Assembly (NCBI GenBank): GCA_947365245.1 | Contig: CANAWG010000007.1 | Coordinates: 59,656 to 123,655, forward strand | Direction of reading: 5' to 3' | DNA length: 64,000 nucleotides | From: an uncultured Oscillibacter sp. | GTDB lineage: Bacteria > Bacillota > Clostridia > Oscillospirales > Oscillospiraceae | The notes under the pieces: generated by a model | The model's input: only the letters and a program-made list of their open reading frames with translations | Databases searched by the model: none | What the model was told of the DNA's origin: nothing | Made by a program: the position numbers and the translations under genes | Part shown: piece by piece, positions 7,808 to 16,482 of the stretch | Layout: each line of letters begins with the position of its first letter | Numbering within the stretch: the first letter of the stretch is position 1

Positions 7808-7836
7808 AGAATACCATAAAATTCCCCAAAAGGCAA
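7808..7836 (-). promoter_or_regulatory. Promoter for peptide gene copy 2
   Basis: On the minus strand TTGCCT (7836-7831), 17-bp spacer, TATTCT (7813-7808). The leader again begins with a hairpin (TGCCCCC-GGGA-TGGGGGCA) followed by AGGGCGCCGC, as in copy 1. Confidence 0.6.
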
Positions 7837-7887
7837 GAAAAAGCGCCAAAAAGGCCGTCCCCGGCGAAGCCGGGGACGGCCTTGCGT

Positions 7888-10095
7888 CTATTCCCCGCTG
7901 TGGGCCAGCCGCCATCGGAGGCCGGAGTACCGCCGCTGCTGGCGGTCGTTGGCCGCCATGGAGCGGAGGACGGCGTCGTCCCCCACCACCACCAGCAGCT
8001 CCCGGGCCCGGGTCAACGCGGTGTACAGCACTCCCCGCACCATCAGCGACTGGGCGGAGGGCATGGCCGCCAGCACCGCGCAGCGGTACTCGCTGCCCTG
8101 GGCCTTGTGGACCGTCACGGCGTAGGCGAGCTCCAGCTCGCTGAGCTGCTCCACGCCGTAGACCGCCCGCCGCCCGTCGTCAAAGCTCAGCTCCAGCACC
8201 TCTCCGGAGGGGTCGATTTTCTCAATCCGCCCCATGTCGCCGTTGAAGATGCCGCTGCCCACGGACCCGTCCTCTTTTTCCCAGATCACGTCGTAGTCGT
8301 TCCGGGTCTGCATGATCCGGTCCCCCTCCCGGAAGAGGCGCTCGCCCCACAGGAGCTCCCGCTTGTCCGCCGCCTTGGGGTTCAGCGCCTCCTGGAGCAG
8401 GGCGTTGAGCCGGACGGTGCCGCTGGGCCCCTTGCGCATGGGGGAGAGTACCTGGATTTGCTCCGCCGGGATGCCCATGTTCTCCGGCAGGCGGGTCCTG
8501 CACAGCTCCACCACCGTGGCCACCGCCCGCTCCGCCTCCCGGCGGCAGAGGAAGAAGAAATCCCCCTGGTCGTTGGTGAGCCGGGGCGGCTGGCCCAGGT
8601 TCACGGCGTGGGCATTGCGGATGATGGCGGACTGCTCCGCCTGGCGGAACACCTCCCGCAGAAAGACCGTCTCCACCCGGCGGCTGCGGATCAGATCGGA
8701 GAACACGTTCCCCGCCCCCACGGAGGGCAGCTGGTCCGCATCCCCCACCAGCACCAGCCGGGTGCCGGGCCGCAGGGCCCGCAGCAGCGCGGCAAGCAGC
8801 GGCAGATCCACCATGCTCATCTCGTCCACGATCACCGCGTCCGCCTCCAGGGGCTCCTTCTCCGTCCTGGAGAACGCCGGCTCGTGGGTGTTCTCGTCCC
8901 ACTTCACCCCCAGCAGGCGGTGGATGGTCTGGGCCTCCATGCCGGTGAGCTCGCTCATGCGCTTGGCCGCCCGGCCCGTGGGGGCCGCCAGCACGGTCTC
9001 CAGCCCCATCCGCCGGAAAAGCGCCACAATGCCCCGCACGGTGGTGGTCTTGCCGGTGCCGGGACCGCCGGTGAGAATCAGCACCCCCTCCCGGGCCGCC
9101 AGCTCCACCGCCTGGCGCTGCTGGGGGGCGTAGGTGACGTTCTGCTCCGCCTCGATCTCCCGGACCGTCTGCGCCGCGGCGCGGCTCTCGTCGGCCTCCG
9201 CCGAGAGCAGGAGGTTCAGCCGCGCGCAGGCGGACACCTCCGCCTCCCACAGCCGCCGGAGATAGCAGGCGTCCACCTTCGCCACGTGCTCCTGCACCAC
9301 CGCCCCCCGCTGGATCAGGGCGTCCAGGGCGGCTTCCACCGGCTCCATGGCGCAGTCCAGCAGGCGGCAGGTGGCGTCCAGCAGCTTGTTTCGCGGCAGA
9401 AAGACGTGGCCGTTATTTTCATTGTGGCCCAGCTCGTAGGTCACCGCCGCCTCCACCCGGCAGGAGCTCTCGGCGGAGAGCCCCAGGCTCATGGCGATCT
9501 CGTCGGCGGAGGAGAAAGGCACGCCCCAGCCGTCCCCCGCCAGCAGGTAGGGGTTTTGCCGCACCATCTCCAGCGCGGCGCCGCCGTACAGCCGCCGCAG
9601 GTGCATGGCCAGCACCGGCGGCAGCTGGTACTGGGCCAGAAAGGCCATCAGCCGCCGCAGTCCTATATGCTGCCGGAAGCCCTCGGCGATCTCCTGGGCC
9701 TTTTTGGCGGTGACGCCCTTGACGGTGCTCAGCCGCTCCGGCTCCTGCTCCAGAATGTCCAGCGTCTCCGTCCCGAACCGGTCCACGATGCGCCGGGCGG
9801 TGGCGGGGCCCACGCCCTTGCAGATGCCGGAGGAGAGGTAGCTGAAAATCTCCTCCTCGTCCTCCGGCAGCGACCGCTCCAGCTCCGTGGCCCGCAGCTG
9901 CTCCCCGTGCTGGGGGTGGGTCTCCCACACGCCGGAGGCCGTCAAATGCTCCCCCGGGGCCACGCAGGGGATGCACCCCACCACGGTGACCACCTCCCCC
10001 TCCTGGGTCAGGAGGCGGAGGACGGTGTAGCCGTTTTCCGGATTTTGAAAGATGACGCTATGTACGGTGCCCTCGCAGCAGGTCACTTCTTCCAT
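7888..10095 (-). CDS. recD2: ATP-dependent RecD-like DNA helicase RecD2
   Basis: The product has 735 residues, the usual RecD2 length. Residues 1-70 form the N-terminal OB-like region, and about 80-200 hold helix-hairpin-helix segments (KGVGPATARRIV, TVKGVTAKKAQEI). The helicase core follows, with Walker A GGPGTGKTT at 343-351, DEMS at 424-427 and a late GTVHKAQGSE-like motif (VTVHKAQGSEY) near 675. RecD2 is a 5'-3' superfamily 1B helicase that works without RecBC in Firmicutes DNA repair and replication-fork maintenance. The ATG at 10095 follows AGAGGGTAC. The gene is followed in the same direction by the tandem small-peptide modules, with no obvious functional link. Confidence 0.95.
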   Translation of the reverse strand: MEEVTCCEGTVHSVIFQNPENGYTVLRLLTQEGEVVTVVGCIPCVAPGEHLTASGVWETHPQHGEQLRATELERSLPEDEEEIFSYLSSGICKGVGPATARRIVDRFGTETLDILEQEPERLSTVKGVTAKKAQEIAEGFRQHIGLRRLMAFLAQYQLPPVLAMHLRRLYGGAALEMVRQNPYLLAGDGWGVPFSSADEIAMSLGLSAESSCRVEAAVTYELGHNENNGHVFLPRNKLLDATCRLLDCAMEPVEAALDALIQRGAVVQEHVAKVDACYLRRLWEAEVSACARLNLLLSAEADESRAAAQTVREIEAEQNVTYAPQQRQAVELAAREGVLILTGGPGTGKTTTVRGIVALFRRMGLETVLAAPTGRAAKRMSELTGMEAQTIHRLLGVKWDENTHEPAFSRTEKEPLEADAVIVDEMSMVDLPLLAALLRALRPGTRLVLVGDADQLPSVGAGNVFSDLIRSRRVETVFLREVFRQAEQSAIIRNAHAVNLGQPPRLTNDQGDFFFLCRREAERAVATVVELCRTRLPENMGIPAEQIQVLSPMRKGPSGTVRLNALLQEALNPKAADKRELLWGERLFREGDRIMQTRNDYDVIWEKEDGSVGSGIFNGDMGRIEKIDPSGEVLELSFDDGRRAVYGVEQLSELELAYAVTVHKAQGSEYRCAVLAAMPSAQSLMVRGVLYTALTRARELLVVVGDDAVLRSMAANDRQQRRYSGLRWRLAHSGE

Positions 10096-10121
10096 GTCTC
10101 TTGTACCCTCTATCTTTTGTC

Positions 10122-10445
10122 TTACAGCATTTCAAGATCCTTGCCCTCCGCCACCGCGGCGTTTTTCTCCCGGTCCGCCAGGTACTGGGCCAGGGCCCGG
10201 GCGTCCGGCGTCAGGCCGCAGTCCGCCAGGATGATCCTGGCCCCGGTCAGCTGGTGCTGCACCCGGCGCAGCTCCCGCACGTCGGACTCCATGGCCAGGG
10301 CCTCGCCCCGCAGGGGGAGCACCAGCAAAAGGCCGGGAATGGCGGGCCGGCCCGCGTGGAAAATGGCGCCGGCTGTCAGCCAGACCACAGTGGTGAGGCC
10401 CACGGCGGCGAGGAACGCGATGCAGCCGTCTTGCAGTAACATCAT
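10122..10445 (-). CDS. Small membrane protein of unknown function
   Basis: The product has 107 residues, starting at the first of two adjacent ATGs after GAGGTGATCGATC. Residues about 5-27 form one hydrophobic segment and a second weaker one spans about 34-46. The remainder is soluble, with an EL-R-RV helix and a lysine-rich tail. It lies 26 bp upstream of recD2 in the same direction and 60 bp downstream of ybeY, so it may be cotranscribed. I do not recognise the family. Confidence 0.6.
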   Translation of the reverse strand: MMLLQDGCIAFLAAVGLTTVVWLTAGAIFHAGRPAIPGLLLVLPLRGEALAMESDVRELRRVQHQLTGARIILADCGLTPDARALAQYLADREKNAAVAEGKDLEML

Positions 10446-10505
10446 GATCGATCACCTCAGGAACAGCCTATGCCAAACGGGCCGGAGGGGTTCCGGAGGG
10501 CCCGA

Positions 10506-10994
10506 TCACCGTCCGATGCCCAATTCCGCGAGAATTTCCTCCTCCCGCGCCCGCATCTGGGCCTTTTCCGCGCCCTCGTCCAGGTGGTCGTACCCCAGCA
10601 GGTGGAGCACCGAGTGCACCACCAGATAGGCCAGCTCCCTCCGCCTGGAGTGGCCGTATTCCCTGGCCTGGGCCGCCACGTGCTCCATGGAGAGCACCAT
10701 GTCCCCCAGGGGTGTAAGCCCCGTGCCGGGGTCGGCGTCCTCCGCCCCCGGCAGTTCCCCGGGGGAGAGGTCGAAGGCGGGAAAGCTCAGCACGTCCGTG
10801 GAGTGGTCCACCTGCCGCGTCTCCCGGTTCAGAGCGTGGATCTCCGCGTCATCGGTGACAAGCACGTCCACCTCACAGGGGAAGTCCACCCCCTCCGACG
10901 CCAGGGCGGTGCGGATGACCTTTCGGATCAATGCCTTTTGGCCGTCGCTCACGCCGGGGACGTTGGCGGTGACGGGGATATAGTGGCGCTTCAT
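10506..10994 (-). CDS. ybeY: Endoribonuclease YbeY (16S rRNA maturation)
   Basis: The product has 162 residues. The signature zinc site H-x3-H-x5-H appears as HSVLHLLGYDH with ligands at H127, H131 and H137. YbeY is a single-strand endoribonuclease required for 16S rRNA 3'-end maturation and ribosome quality control. The start codon overlaps the stop of phoH in an ATGA junction, indicating translational coupling. The phoH-ybeY pairing is widespread and supports the call. Confidence 0.96.
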   Translation of the reverse strand: MKRHYIPVTANVPGVSDGQKALIRKVIRTALASEGVDFPCEVDVLVTDDAEIHALNRETRQVDHSTDVLSFPAFDLSPGELPGAEDADPGTGLTPLGDMVLSMEHVAAQAREYGHSRRRELAYLVVHSVLHLLGYDHLDEGAEKAQMRAREEEILAELGIGR

Positions 10995-11983
10995 CGCTTT
11001 TTCCCCCTGTCCTTGTCCTGGTCTTTCCGGCCCTTTCGGTTTTCGTAGTCCTCGTAGGCCTGGACGATCCGCTGCACCATGACGTGGCGCACCACGTCCG
11101 CGTTGGTGAGCTCACAGATGCCGATGCCCTCCACGTTCTTCAGGACCCGCATGGCCTCTTTCAGCCCGGAGGTCTTGCCGTCGGGCAGGTCGATCTGGGT
11201 GGCGTCGCCGGTGATGACGATCTTGGAGCCAAAGCCCAGCCGGGTCAAAAACATCTTCATCTGCTCCCGGCTGGTGTTCTGGGCCTCGTCCAGGATGATG
11301 AAGCTGTCATCCAGCGTCCGGCCCCGCATATAGGCCAGGGGCGCCACCTCGATGTTGCCCCGCTCCAGGTACTTCTGGTACGTCTCCGCCCCCAGCATGT
11401 CGAAGAGGGCGTCGTACAGCGGCCGCAGGTAGGGGTCCACCTTGGACTGGAGGTCCCCGGGCAGAAAGCCCAGCCGCTCTCCGGCCTCCACGGCGGGGCG
11501 GGTGAGGATGATGCGGTTGACCTGCTTGTCCCGAAAGGCCTGGACGGCGGCGGCCACGGCCAGGTAGGTCTTGCCGGTGCCCGCCGGGCCCACGCCGATG
11601 GTGACGGTGTTTTTGAGCACGGACTGGATATACTCTTTCTGCCCGATGGTCTTGGGCTTGATGGGCCGGCCCTTGGCGGAGATGCACAGCACGTCGCCGG
11701 TGAGCTCCGCGATCTGGCTCTCCTTTCCCGCCCGCACCAGATTGATGACGTAGCGCACGTTCTGCTCCCCGATGGCCTCTCCCCGGCTGGAGAGGGTCAG
11801 CAGGGCCTGGATGGCCTTGCAGGCGGGCATGGTGTCCTCCGGCTCGCCGTTGACCCGCAGCTCTCCGTCCCGGTTGGTCACGGTGACGGAGAACTCCTGC
11901 TCCAAAAGGCGGATGTTCTCGTCAAAGGAGCCGAAGATATTCACGGCCTGTTCCAGCCGCTCGATGCTGATTCTCTGTTCCAA
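10991..11983 (-). CDS. phoH: PhoH-family ATPase
   Basis: The product has 330 residues. It probably starts at TTG 11983 (GGGAGTGAATCGATT upstream), since no in-frame ATG fits the family N-terminus. Walker A GPAGTGKT is at about 132-139 and Walker B FIILDEAQN at about 232. The KH-like N-terminal region (residues 1-100) is typical of the PhoH/YbeZ subfamily. YbeZ proteins bind YbeY and are thought to act in rRNA processing. It sits between yqfD and ybeY, the same order as in Bacillus. Confidence 0.93.
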   Translation of the reverse strand: MEQRISIERLEQAVNIFGSFDENIRLLEQEFSVTVTNRDGELRVNGEPEDTMPACKAIQALLTLSSRGEAIGEQNVRYVINLVRAGKESQIAELTGDVLCISAKGRPIKPKTIGQKEYIQSVLKNTVTIGVGPAGTGKTYLAVAAAVQAFRDKQVNRIILTRPAVEAGERLGFLPGDLQSKVDPYLRPLYDALFDMLGAETYQKYLERGNIEVAPLAYMRGRTLDDSFIILDEAQNTSREQMKMFLTRLGFGSKIVITGDATQIDLPDGKTSGLKEAMRVLKNVEGIGICELTNADVVRHVMVQRIVQAYEDYENRKGRKDQDKDRGKKR

Positions 11984-12002
11984 AATCGATTCACTCCCGT
12001 AT

Positions 12003-13211
12003 TCACGGGTCCTCTGCCGGACCCGGTTCTTCCGTAAAGATGGGAACCCTCACCCCGATCTCCTCCACGCACTCCGCCGAGAGGGTCACGGTCAGGACGC
12101 CGCCCTTTTGGCGGGAGGCGCACAGCGTGGAGCTGACGGTGCCGTAGGGCTCCACGATGGAGGCGAGGTAGGCGGTCAGGATCTCCTCCCCGGCCCGCTC
12201 CGCCGCCTCCGGCTCCCGCCGGACGGGCACGGCCTCATAAAAGCGGAACGTCTCCGTCACGACAGTCACCGGCAGACGCAGCCCAAAGAGGGAGAGAGGG
12301 CGTCTGACAGTTATTTTATCATATTTCTCCCCCTGGATGCTACTGTTTGCGAAGAATTTTATGCGCCGGGTGCCAAAGACCAGGGACAGCCCCACCTGCT
12401 CCCTCCCGGTGTACCGCTTTTCCGGCGCCTCCAGGGGCACGGCGGTGGTCAGGGTGTACCAGGTCCGGGCGGTGACGCTGCCCGTCCCCGCCAGCACCCG
12501 GGCCCCTACGGTCTCCGTGTCCTCCACGCCGGAGATCAGCAGCTCCTCTTCCTCCACGGCGGTGCCCGGCTGGACGGCGGCCACGCCGTCCAAAGCCCGG
12601 ACCTTCAGCACCAGTCCCGCCCGCCGGGCCACCAGGTTGGAGGGAGTCTGCCGGTCCAGCCGCTCCGGGGCGGGCGTCCGCTCCCGCACCTGGACGTGGG
12701 CCCGGCAGCCGGAGACGTTGACGGTGATCCAGCTCAGCCCCGGGATATCTAGCAGCACGTGGTTGCGGATGCTCTCCCCGTCCAGGGCCAGTCCGAAGGA
12801 CCCCAGGTGGACGTCGTTTTTCTCCAGCGCCCGCAGGATCTCCTCCGTGGGTACGGTCTCGTTGCCCTCCACGGCGAAGTCCCAGACGAAAAAGGAGCCC
12901 AGGAACAGCGCCGTGGCGCACAGCAGCAGCCCGATCAGCAGCGACTGCCGGCGGCGGAACCGGAAGAGGAAGTAGGGCGCGCCCTCCCGGCCCACCACGG
13001 TAAGGGTGCAGTCCAGGTTTTTCGCCGCCTGGCGCAGACGGTGCCAGTCCCGGCGGCTGAGGCGGCAGGTAAAGGCGGTGGGGGACTCCCACGTCACGTC
13101 CCAGAAGGCCAGCTCCCGGGCGCCGCACAGATTTAAGATCCGCTCGGGAAAGGCGCTCTCCGCCCGGATGTGGACCTGTCCCCGGAGGCGGTTGATGATC
13201 CCCGTCAGCAT
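12003..13211 (-). CDS. yqfD: Sporulation protein YqfD
   Basis: The product has 402 residues, starting at ATG 13211 after GGTGAGGTGAGG. One transmembrane segment lies at about 92-110 (LLIGLLLCATALFLGSFFVW). The large C-terminal part is extracytoplasmic and matches the YqfD pattern (VPTEEILRALEKNDVHLGSFG, SWITVNVSGCRAHVQVRER). YqfD is a sigma-E-dependent membrane protein needed for efficient forespore development in Bacillus. It follows yqfC by 4 bp, in the conserved yqfC-yqfD-phoH-ybeY order. Confidence 0.93.
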   Translation of the reverse strand: MLTGIINRLRGQVHIRAESAFPERILNLCGARELAFWDVTWESPTAFTCRLSRRDWHRLRQAAKNLDCTLTVVGREGAPYFLFRFRRRQSLLIGLLLCATALFLGSFFVWDFAVEGNETVPTEEILRALEKNDVHLGSFGLALDGESIRNHVLLDIPGLSWITVNVSGCRAHVQVRERTPAPERLDRQTPSNLVARRAGLVLKVRALDGVAAVQPGTAVEEEELLISGVEDTETVGARVLAGTGSVTARTWYTLTTAVPLEAPEKRYTGREQVGLSLVFGTRRIKFFANSSIQGEKYDKITVRRPLSLFGLRLPVTVVTETFRFYEAVPVRREPEAAERAGEEILTAYLASIVEPYGTVSSTLCASRQKGGVLTVTLSAECVEEIGVRVPIFTEEPGPAEDP

Positions 13212-13215
13212 GGCC

Positions 13216-13506
13216 TCACCTCACCCACTCCACGGACTGAATCTGTCCGCCGATCCGCAGCTCCCCCGCTGTCATGGCCAGAAGTGTCAACCGTTCTCCC
13301 TTGACACGCAGAACGCCCCCGGCGGTGTTGGCGTCGATCTGTTGGTCCGTGTAGGACAAGATGCCGGTGTGGTGCTCCAGGTACAGCTGGCGGCTGCCCA
13401 CCATCTCCAGCCGGGGCAGGCCCGCCACCACGTCCGCCGGCAGGTCGAACAGCTCCGCCACGGAGGTCAAAACACCGCCCTCCCGGTCTTTTCGGTTTCG
13501 CTCCAT
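13216..13506 (-). CDS. yqfC: Sporulation protein YqfC (YabP/YqfC family)
   Basis: The product has 96 residues. The ATG at 13506 is preferred over a GTG at 13512 because AGAGGTGA is better spaced for it. The sequence shows the YabP/YqfC core: LPRLEMVGSRQLYLEHHTGILSYTD then GGVLRVKGERLTLLAM. YqfC is a small mother-cell sporulation protein. It heads the yqfC-yqfD-phoH-ybeY operon. Confidence 0.9.
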   Translation of the reverse strand: MERNRKDREGGVLTSVAELFDLPADVVAGLPRLEMVGSRQLYLEHHTGILSYTDQQIDANTAGGVLRVKGERLTLLAMTAGELRIGGQIQSVEWVR

Positions 13507-13602
13507 CTCCACTTCACCTCTTGTCTGACATTATGCGCCGGGCGGAAAAAACTTGCCTGAAAAGAGTGGGAATACAGGTTCTCAGCCGCCGGCCGGCGTC
13601 AT

Positions 13603-13782
13603 ATAGTTAACGCAGTTGAAAAGCGGCAAACGGTTTTCAAGGCGGGCGGAGCCCGCCGGCGCACGAAATGCGCCCGGCGTTGCCTATGAAGTCCACCGCA
13701 TAGCCGCTTTGCGGCTCCTGCGGCGCAAAGTGCCGCAGGGCTGAAAAGAAGCGGCTGCTTCTTTTCAGCTGCGGTGACTATA
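13603..13782. repeat. 180-bp inverted-repeat element (family A, copy 1)
   Basis: The ends are 22-bp terminal inverted repeats starting TATAGTTAACGCAG and TATAGTCACCGCAG, each continuing with TGAAAAG after one base; they match at 19 of 22. The interior holds further hairpins. A GAATACAGGTTC motif lies 20 bp outside the left end (13571-13582). A second, shorter copy lies at 51842-51927. It carries no gene and looks like a miniature non-autonomous element. Confidence 0.65.
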
Positions 13783-13796
13783 GGGTAGGGGCGGTG

Positions 13797-14714
13797 ATGC
13801 GTATGAAGGTGCGGCGGCTGGCCTGTCTGGGCCTGTGCGGCGTACTGGTGTGGTTTTTGGCGGACGCGGGGGAGATCCGGCAGTGGGCCGGAGAGGCGCT
13901 GGCCCTGTGCGGGCGGTCGGTGGTGCCGGCGCTGTTCCCCTTTCTGGTGCTGTCCATTTTGCTGGTGTCCCTGGGACTGGGGGAGCTGTTCTCGCCGTGC
14001 CTTACGGGGCTGATGACGCCCCTGTTCCGCCTGCCGGGGTGCGCCGGCTCCGCCCTTTTGCTGGGGCTGGCGGGGGGGTATCCCATCGGTGCCCAGACGG
14101 CGGCCCGCCTCTACCGGGAGGGGGCGCTGACCCGGGGGGAGGCGGAGCGGCTGCTGACCTTTTGCAACAATTCCAATCCCGTGTTCCTCATCAGCGTGCT
14201 GGGGGCCGGGGTCTTCGGCAGCGTCCGGACGGGGGTGTGGCTGTGGCTGATCCACATTCTCTCCGCCCTGCTGACGGGACTGGTTTTCCGAGGGAGAGGC
14301 GGGAGCGCTGTCCGCCGGGATGTGACAGGGAAAACCCCTTTTCACAGCGCCTCCTTTTTCACCGCCCTGGTGGAGGCGGTGCGGGATGGGGCGTTGGCCA
14401 TGCTGTCGGTGTGCGCCTTTGTGATCTTCTTCTACGTGCTGGCCGCTCCCCTGGCCGCCCTGGGGGGCCGCCTGGGGCCGCTGCTGGTGGGGCTGACGGA
14501 GCTCTTCTCCCTGACGCCCCTGCTGCCGGCGGACCGGTTTGGCCTGGTGCTGGCCGCGGGGTGCGCCGGCTGGGGCGGGTTCTCCGTGCTGTGCCAGACG
14601 GCGGCGGTGCTGGAAGGCAGCGGTCTCCGCCTGCGCAGCTGCCTGCTGGGCAAGGTCCTCCAGGGTCTGCTGTCCGCCGCCCTGGCGTTTGCTCTGGGGG
14701 GATATATCCTGTGA
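13797..14714 (+). CDS. YlbJ-like sporulation integral membrane protein
   Basis: The product has 305 residues from ATG 13797; GTG 13794 and ATG 13803 are also possible. There are at least seven hydrophobic segments. The family landmarks are GLAGGYPIGAQTAARLY (about 92-108), LTFCNNSNPVFLISVLG (about 121-137) and GWGGFSVLCQ near 260, which match the nucleoside-recognition/Gate fold of YlbJ and SpoIIIAA-era sporulation membrane proteins. In Bacillus YlbJ is sigma-E controlled and needed for spore cortex formation. It is transcribed alone, with a bidirectional terminator separating it from deoC. Confidence 0.82.
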   Translation: MRMKVRRLACLGLCGVLVWFLADAGEIRQWAGEALALCGRSVVPALFPFLVLSILLVSLGLGELFSPCLTGLMTPLFRLPGCAGSALLLGLAGGYPIGAQTAARLYREGALTRGEAERLLTFCNNSNPVFLISVLGAGVFGSVRTGVWLWLIHILSALLTGLVFRGRGGSAVRRDVTGKTPFHSASFFTALVEAVRDGALAMLSVCAFVIFFYVLAAPLAALGGRLGPLLVGLTELFSLTPLLPADRFGLVLAAGCAGWGGFSVLCQTAAVLEGSGLRLRSCLLGKVLQGLLSAALAFALGGYIL

Positions 14715-14743
14715 CGCCCGCCCTCCCGCGATTTCCAGACTGA

Positions 14744-14795
14744 CAAAATACCCTCCGCTGTCGGATCCTTCGACAACGGAGGGTATTTTTCGACC
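14744..14795. terminator. Bidirectional terminator between ylbJ-like gene and deoC
   Basis: AAAATACCCTCCGCTGTCG and CGACAACGGAGGGTATTTT form a 19-bp stem with one mismatch, flanked by A- and T-runs so that it can act on both convergent genes. Confidence 0.85.
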
Positions 14796-14813
14796 ATATT
14801 ATACCGTTTGCAA

Positions 14814-15470
14814 TCACTTTTCCAGGGCCTTTACGGCCTTGACGACGCGGCTGGTGCCCAGGCGGGAGGCCCCCAGGGCGATGAAGTCCTCCGCGTCTTT
14901 CAGATCGGCGATGCCGCCGGCGGCTTTGATCTTCACGTGGGGGCCGATGTTGGCCGCGAACAGGGCCACGTCCTCCCGGGTGGCGCCGCCCCCGCCGAAG
15001 CCGGTGGAGGTCTTGATGAAGTCCGCGCCGGAGGCGGTGACGATCTCGCACAGTTTGATCTTCTCCTCCCGGGTGAGGAGGCAGCACTCGATGATGACCT
15101 TCAGAATTTTTCCCCCGCAGGCGTCCTTCACCGCCTGCATCTCCGAGAGCAGATCCTCCCACCGCCGGTCTTTCACCCAGCCGATGTTGATGACCATGTC
15201 AATTTCATCCGCGCCGTTTTTCACGGCGTCGGAGGCCATGAAGCACTTGGCGGCGGTGGTGTCGTAGCCGTTGGGAAAGCCGATGACGGTGCAGATGGGC
15301 AGCCTGCCCGCCGCGTACTCCGACGCCGCCTTGACATAGCTTGCGGGGATGCACACGCTGGCGCAGCCGTATTTCATGCCGTCGTCGCAGACGGCCCGGA
15401 TCTCCGCCCAGGTGGCCCCCTGGGCCAGCAGGGTGTGGTCGCACCTGCTCAGGATCTCTTTCAGTTCCAT
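14814..15470 (-). CDS. deoC: Deoxyribose-phosphate aldolase
   Basis: The product has 218 residues, starting at ATG 15470 after AAAGGAGG. The Schiff-base lysine is in FIKTSTGF (K153), with the partner lysine in KIKAAGG (about K182) and the conserved [10 protein letters not shown] (88-97). It cleaves 2-deoxyribose-5-phosphate to glyceraldehyde-3-phosphate and acetaldehyde in deoxynucleoside catabolism. It follows an MBL hydrolase gene by 14 bp in the same direction; other deo genes are not nearby. Confidence 0.96.
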   Translation of the reverse strand: MELKEILSRCDHTLLAQGATWAEIRAVCDDGMKYGCASVCIPASYVKAASEYAAGRLPICTVIGFPNGYDTTAAKCFMASDAVKNGADEIDMVINIGWVKDRRWEDLLSEMQAVKDACGGKILKVIIECCLLTREEKIKLCEIVTASGADFIKTSTGFGGGGATREDVALFAANIGPHVKIKAAGGIADLKDAEDFIALGASRLGTSRVVKAVKALEK

Positions 15471-15484
15471 TTCAGAACCCTCCT

Positions 15485-16468
15485 TTACTCTGTCACATAG
15501 TAGCGGTATTTGCCCCGTTCCTCCCGGCGGAGCACCCGGCCCCGGACCTCCAGATAGTCCAAGTGGGCCAGGGCCTCTCCCACGGCGAAGAACTTCTGCT
15601 CCAGGGGAAAGTCCGCCCAGCTGCGGCTGCGGATACGCCAGCGCATCCGTCCGGCGATGTCGTACCCCGTCAGCCCCGGCTCCTCTCGGACAGTCTCCCA
15701 GGCGTCCTCGATCCTCCTCAGGTGGTGGGCGGTGAGCTGGTCCGCCCGCTCCCGGAGGTCCCCGGTCTCCCGCCGGTGGGCGGGGAGCAGGAGATCCACC
15801 GGCAGATCCCGCACCCGCCGGAGACTCTCCAGGTAGCTGCCCAGGGCGTCCGGCATGGTCTCCCAGCGGCAGATGTTGGGGGAGATGTGGAAGAGGACGT
15901 GGTCCCCGGTGAAGAGCCATTTGGCGTCCGGCTCATAGAGGCACAGGTGCCCCGGGGTGTGGCCGGGGGTCAGAATGCAGCGCAGCGCGTGCCCGCCGTA
16001 GGACAGGATGTCCCCGTCCCGCAGAGAGCGGTACGGCCCCCACGCGGCGGGGGCGGCGGTCTGGGCGGGGTTGGTGTCCCAGAGGCGGTCCGTCTCCTCC
16101 CTGGTAAAGCCGTCCCGGACGTACCGGGCGTAGAGATCCCGCCAGCAGGCGTCGTCCCTGTAGCTGGCCACGCCGGGGCCGTCGATCTCCCCGATCAGGA
16201 TTTGGCACCCGGGACGGATCAGCTCCGGGGCCAGGCCAACGTGGTCGCTGTGGAGATGGGTGATGAAGATGTCCATCCGGTCCCGGTCTACGCCCAGCGC
16301 CGCCAGCTGTGCCTCGCAGGCGGCGCGGCAGGAGTCCCGGCGAAAGCCGGTGTCGATCAAAAGACTGCGCTCCTCTCCCCGGATCAAATAGCTGTTCAGG
16401 GTCTTCAGGGGACTGCCCTCCAAGGGAATCTCCAGCCGCCAGAGGGTTTGTGCCAACTGCTCCGTCAT
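15485..16468 (-). CDS. MBL-fold metallo-hydrolase
   Basis: The product has 327 residues, starting at ATG 16468 after AGGGAGG. The metal-binding motif THLHSDHVG is at 70-78, followed by TPGHTPGH near 167 and TGDH near 187. A C-terminal helical domain from about 255 resembles the winged-helix tail of beta-lactamase-like hydrolases of the LACTB2/RNase Z-like group. The natural substrate cannot be read from the sequence; thioester or glyoxalase II-type activity are options. It is probably cotranscribed with deoC. Confidence 0.85.
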   Translation of the reverse strand: MTEQLAQTLWRLEIPLEGSPLKTLNSYLIRGEERSLLIDTGFRRDSCRAACEAQLAALGVDRDRMDIFITHLHSDHVGLAPELIRPGCQILIGEIDGPGVASYRDDACWRDLYARYVRDGFTREETDRLWDTNPAQTAAPAAWGPYRSLRDGDILSYGGHALRCILTPGHTPGHLCLYEPDAKWLFTGDHVLFHISPNICRWETMPDALGSYLESLRRVRDLPVDLLLPAHRRETGDLRERADQLTAHHLRRIEDAWETVREEPGLTGYDIAGRMRWRIRSRSWADFPLEQKFFAVGEALAHLDYLEVRGRVLRREERGKYRYYVTE

Positions 16469-16482
16469 AGGCGCCTCCCTTA

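Noticed and set aside
7882..10629. 915-codon plus-strand frame over recD2
   Set aside because: Shadow of recD2; arginine, histidine and proline-rich with no recognisable domain.
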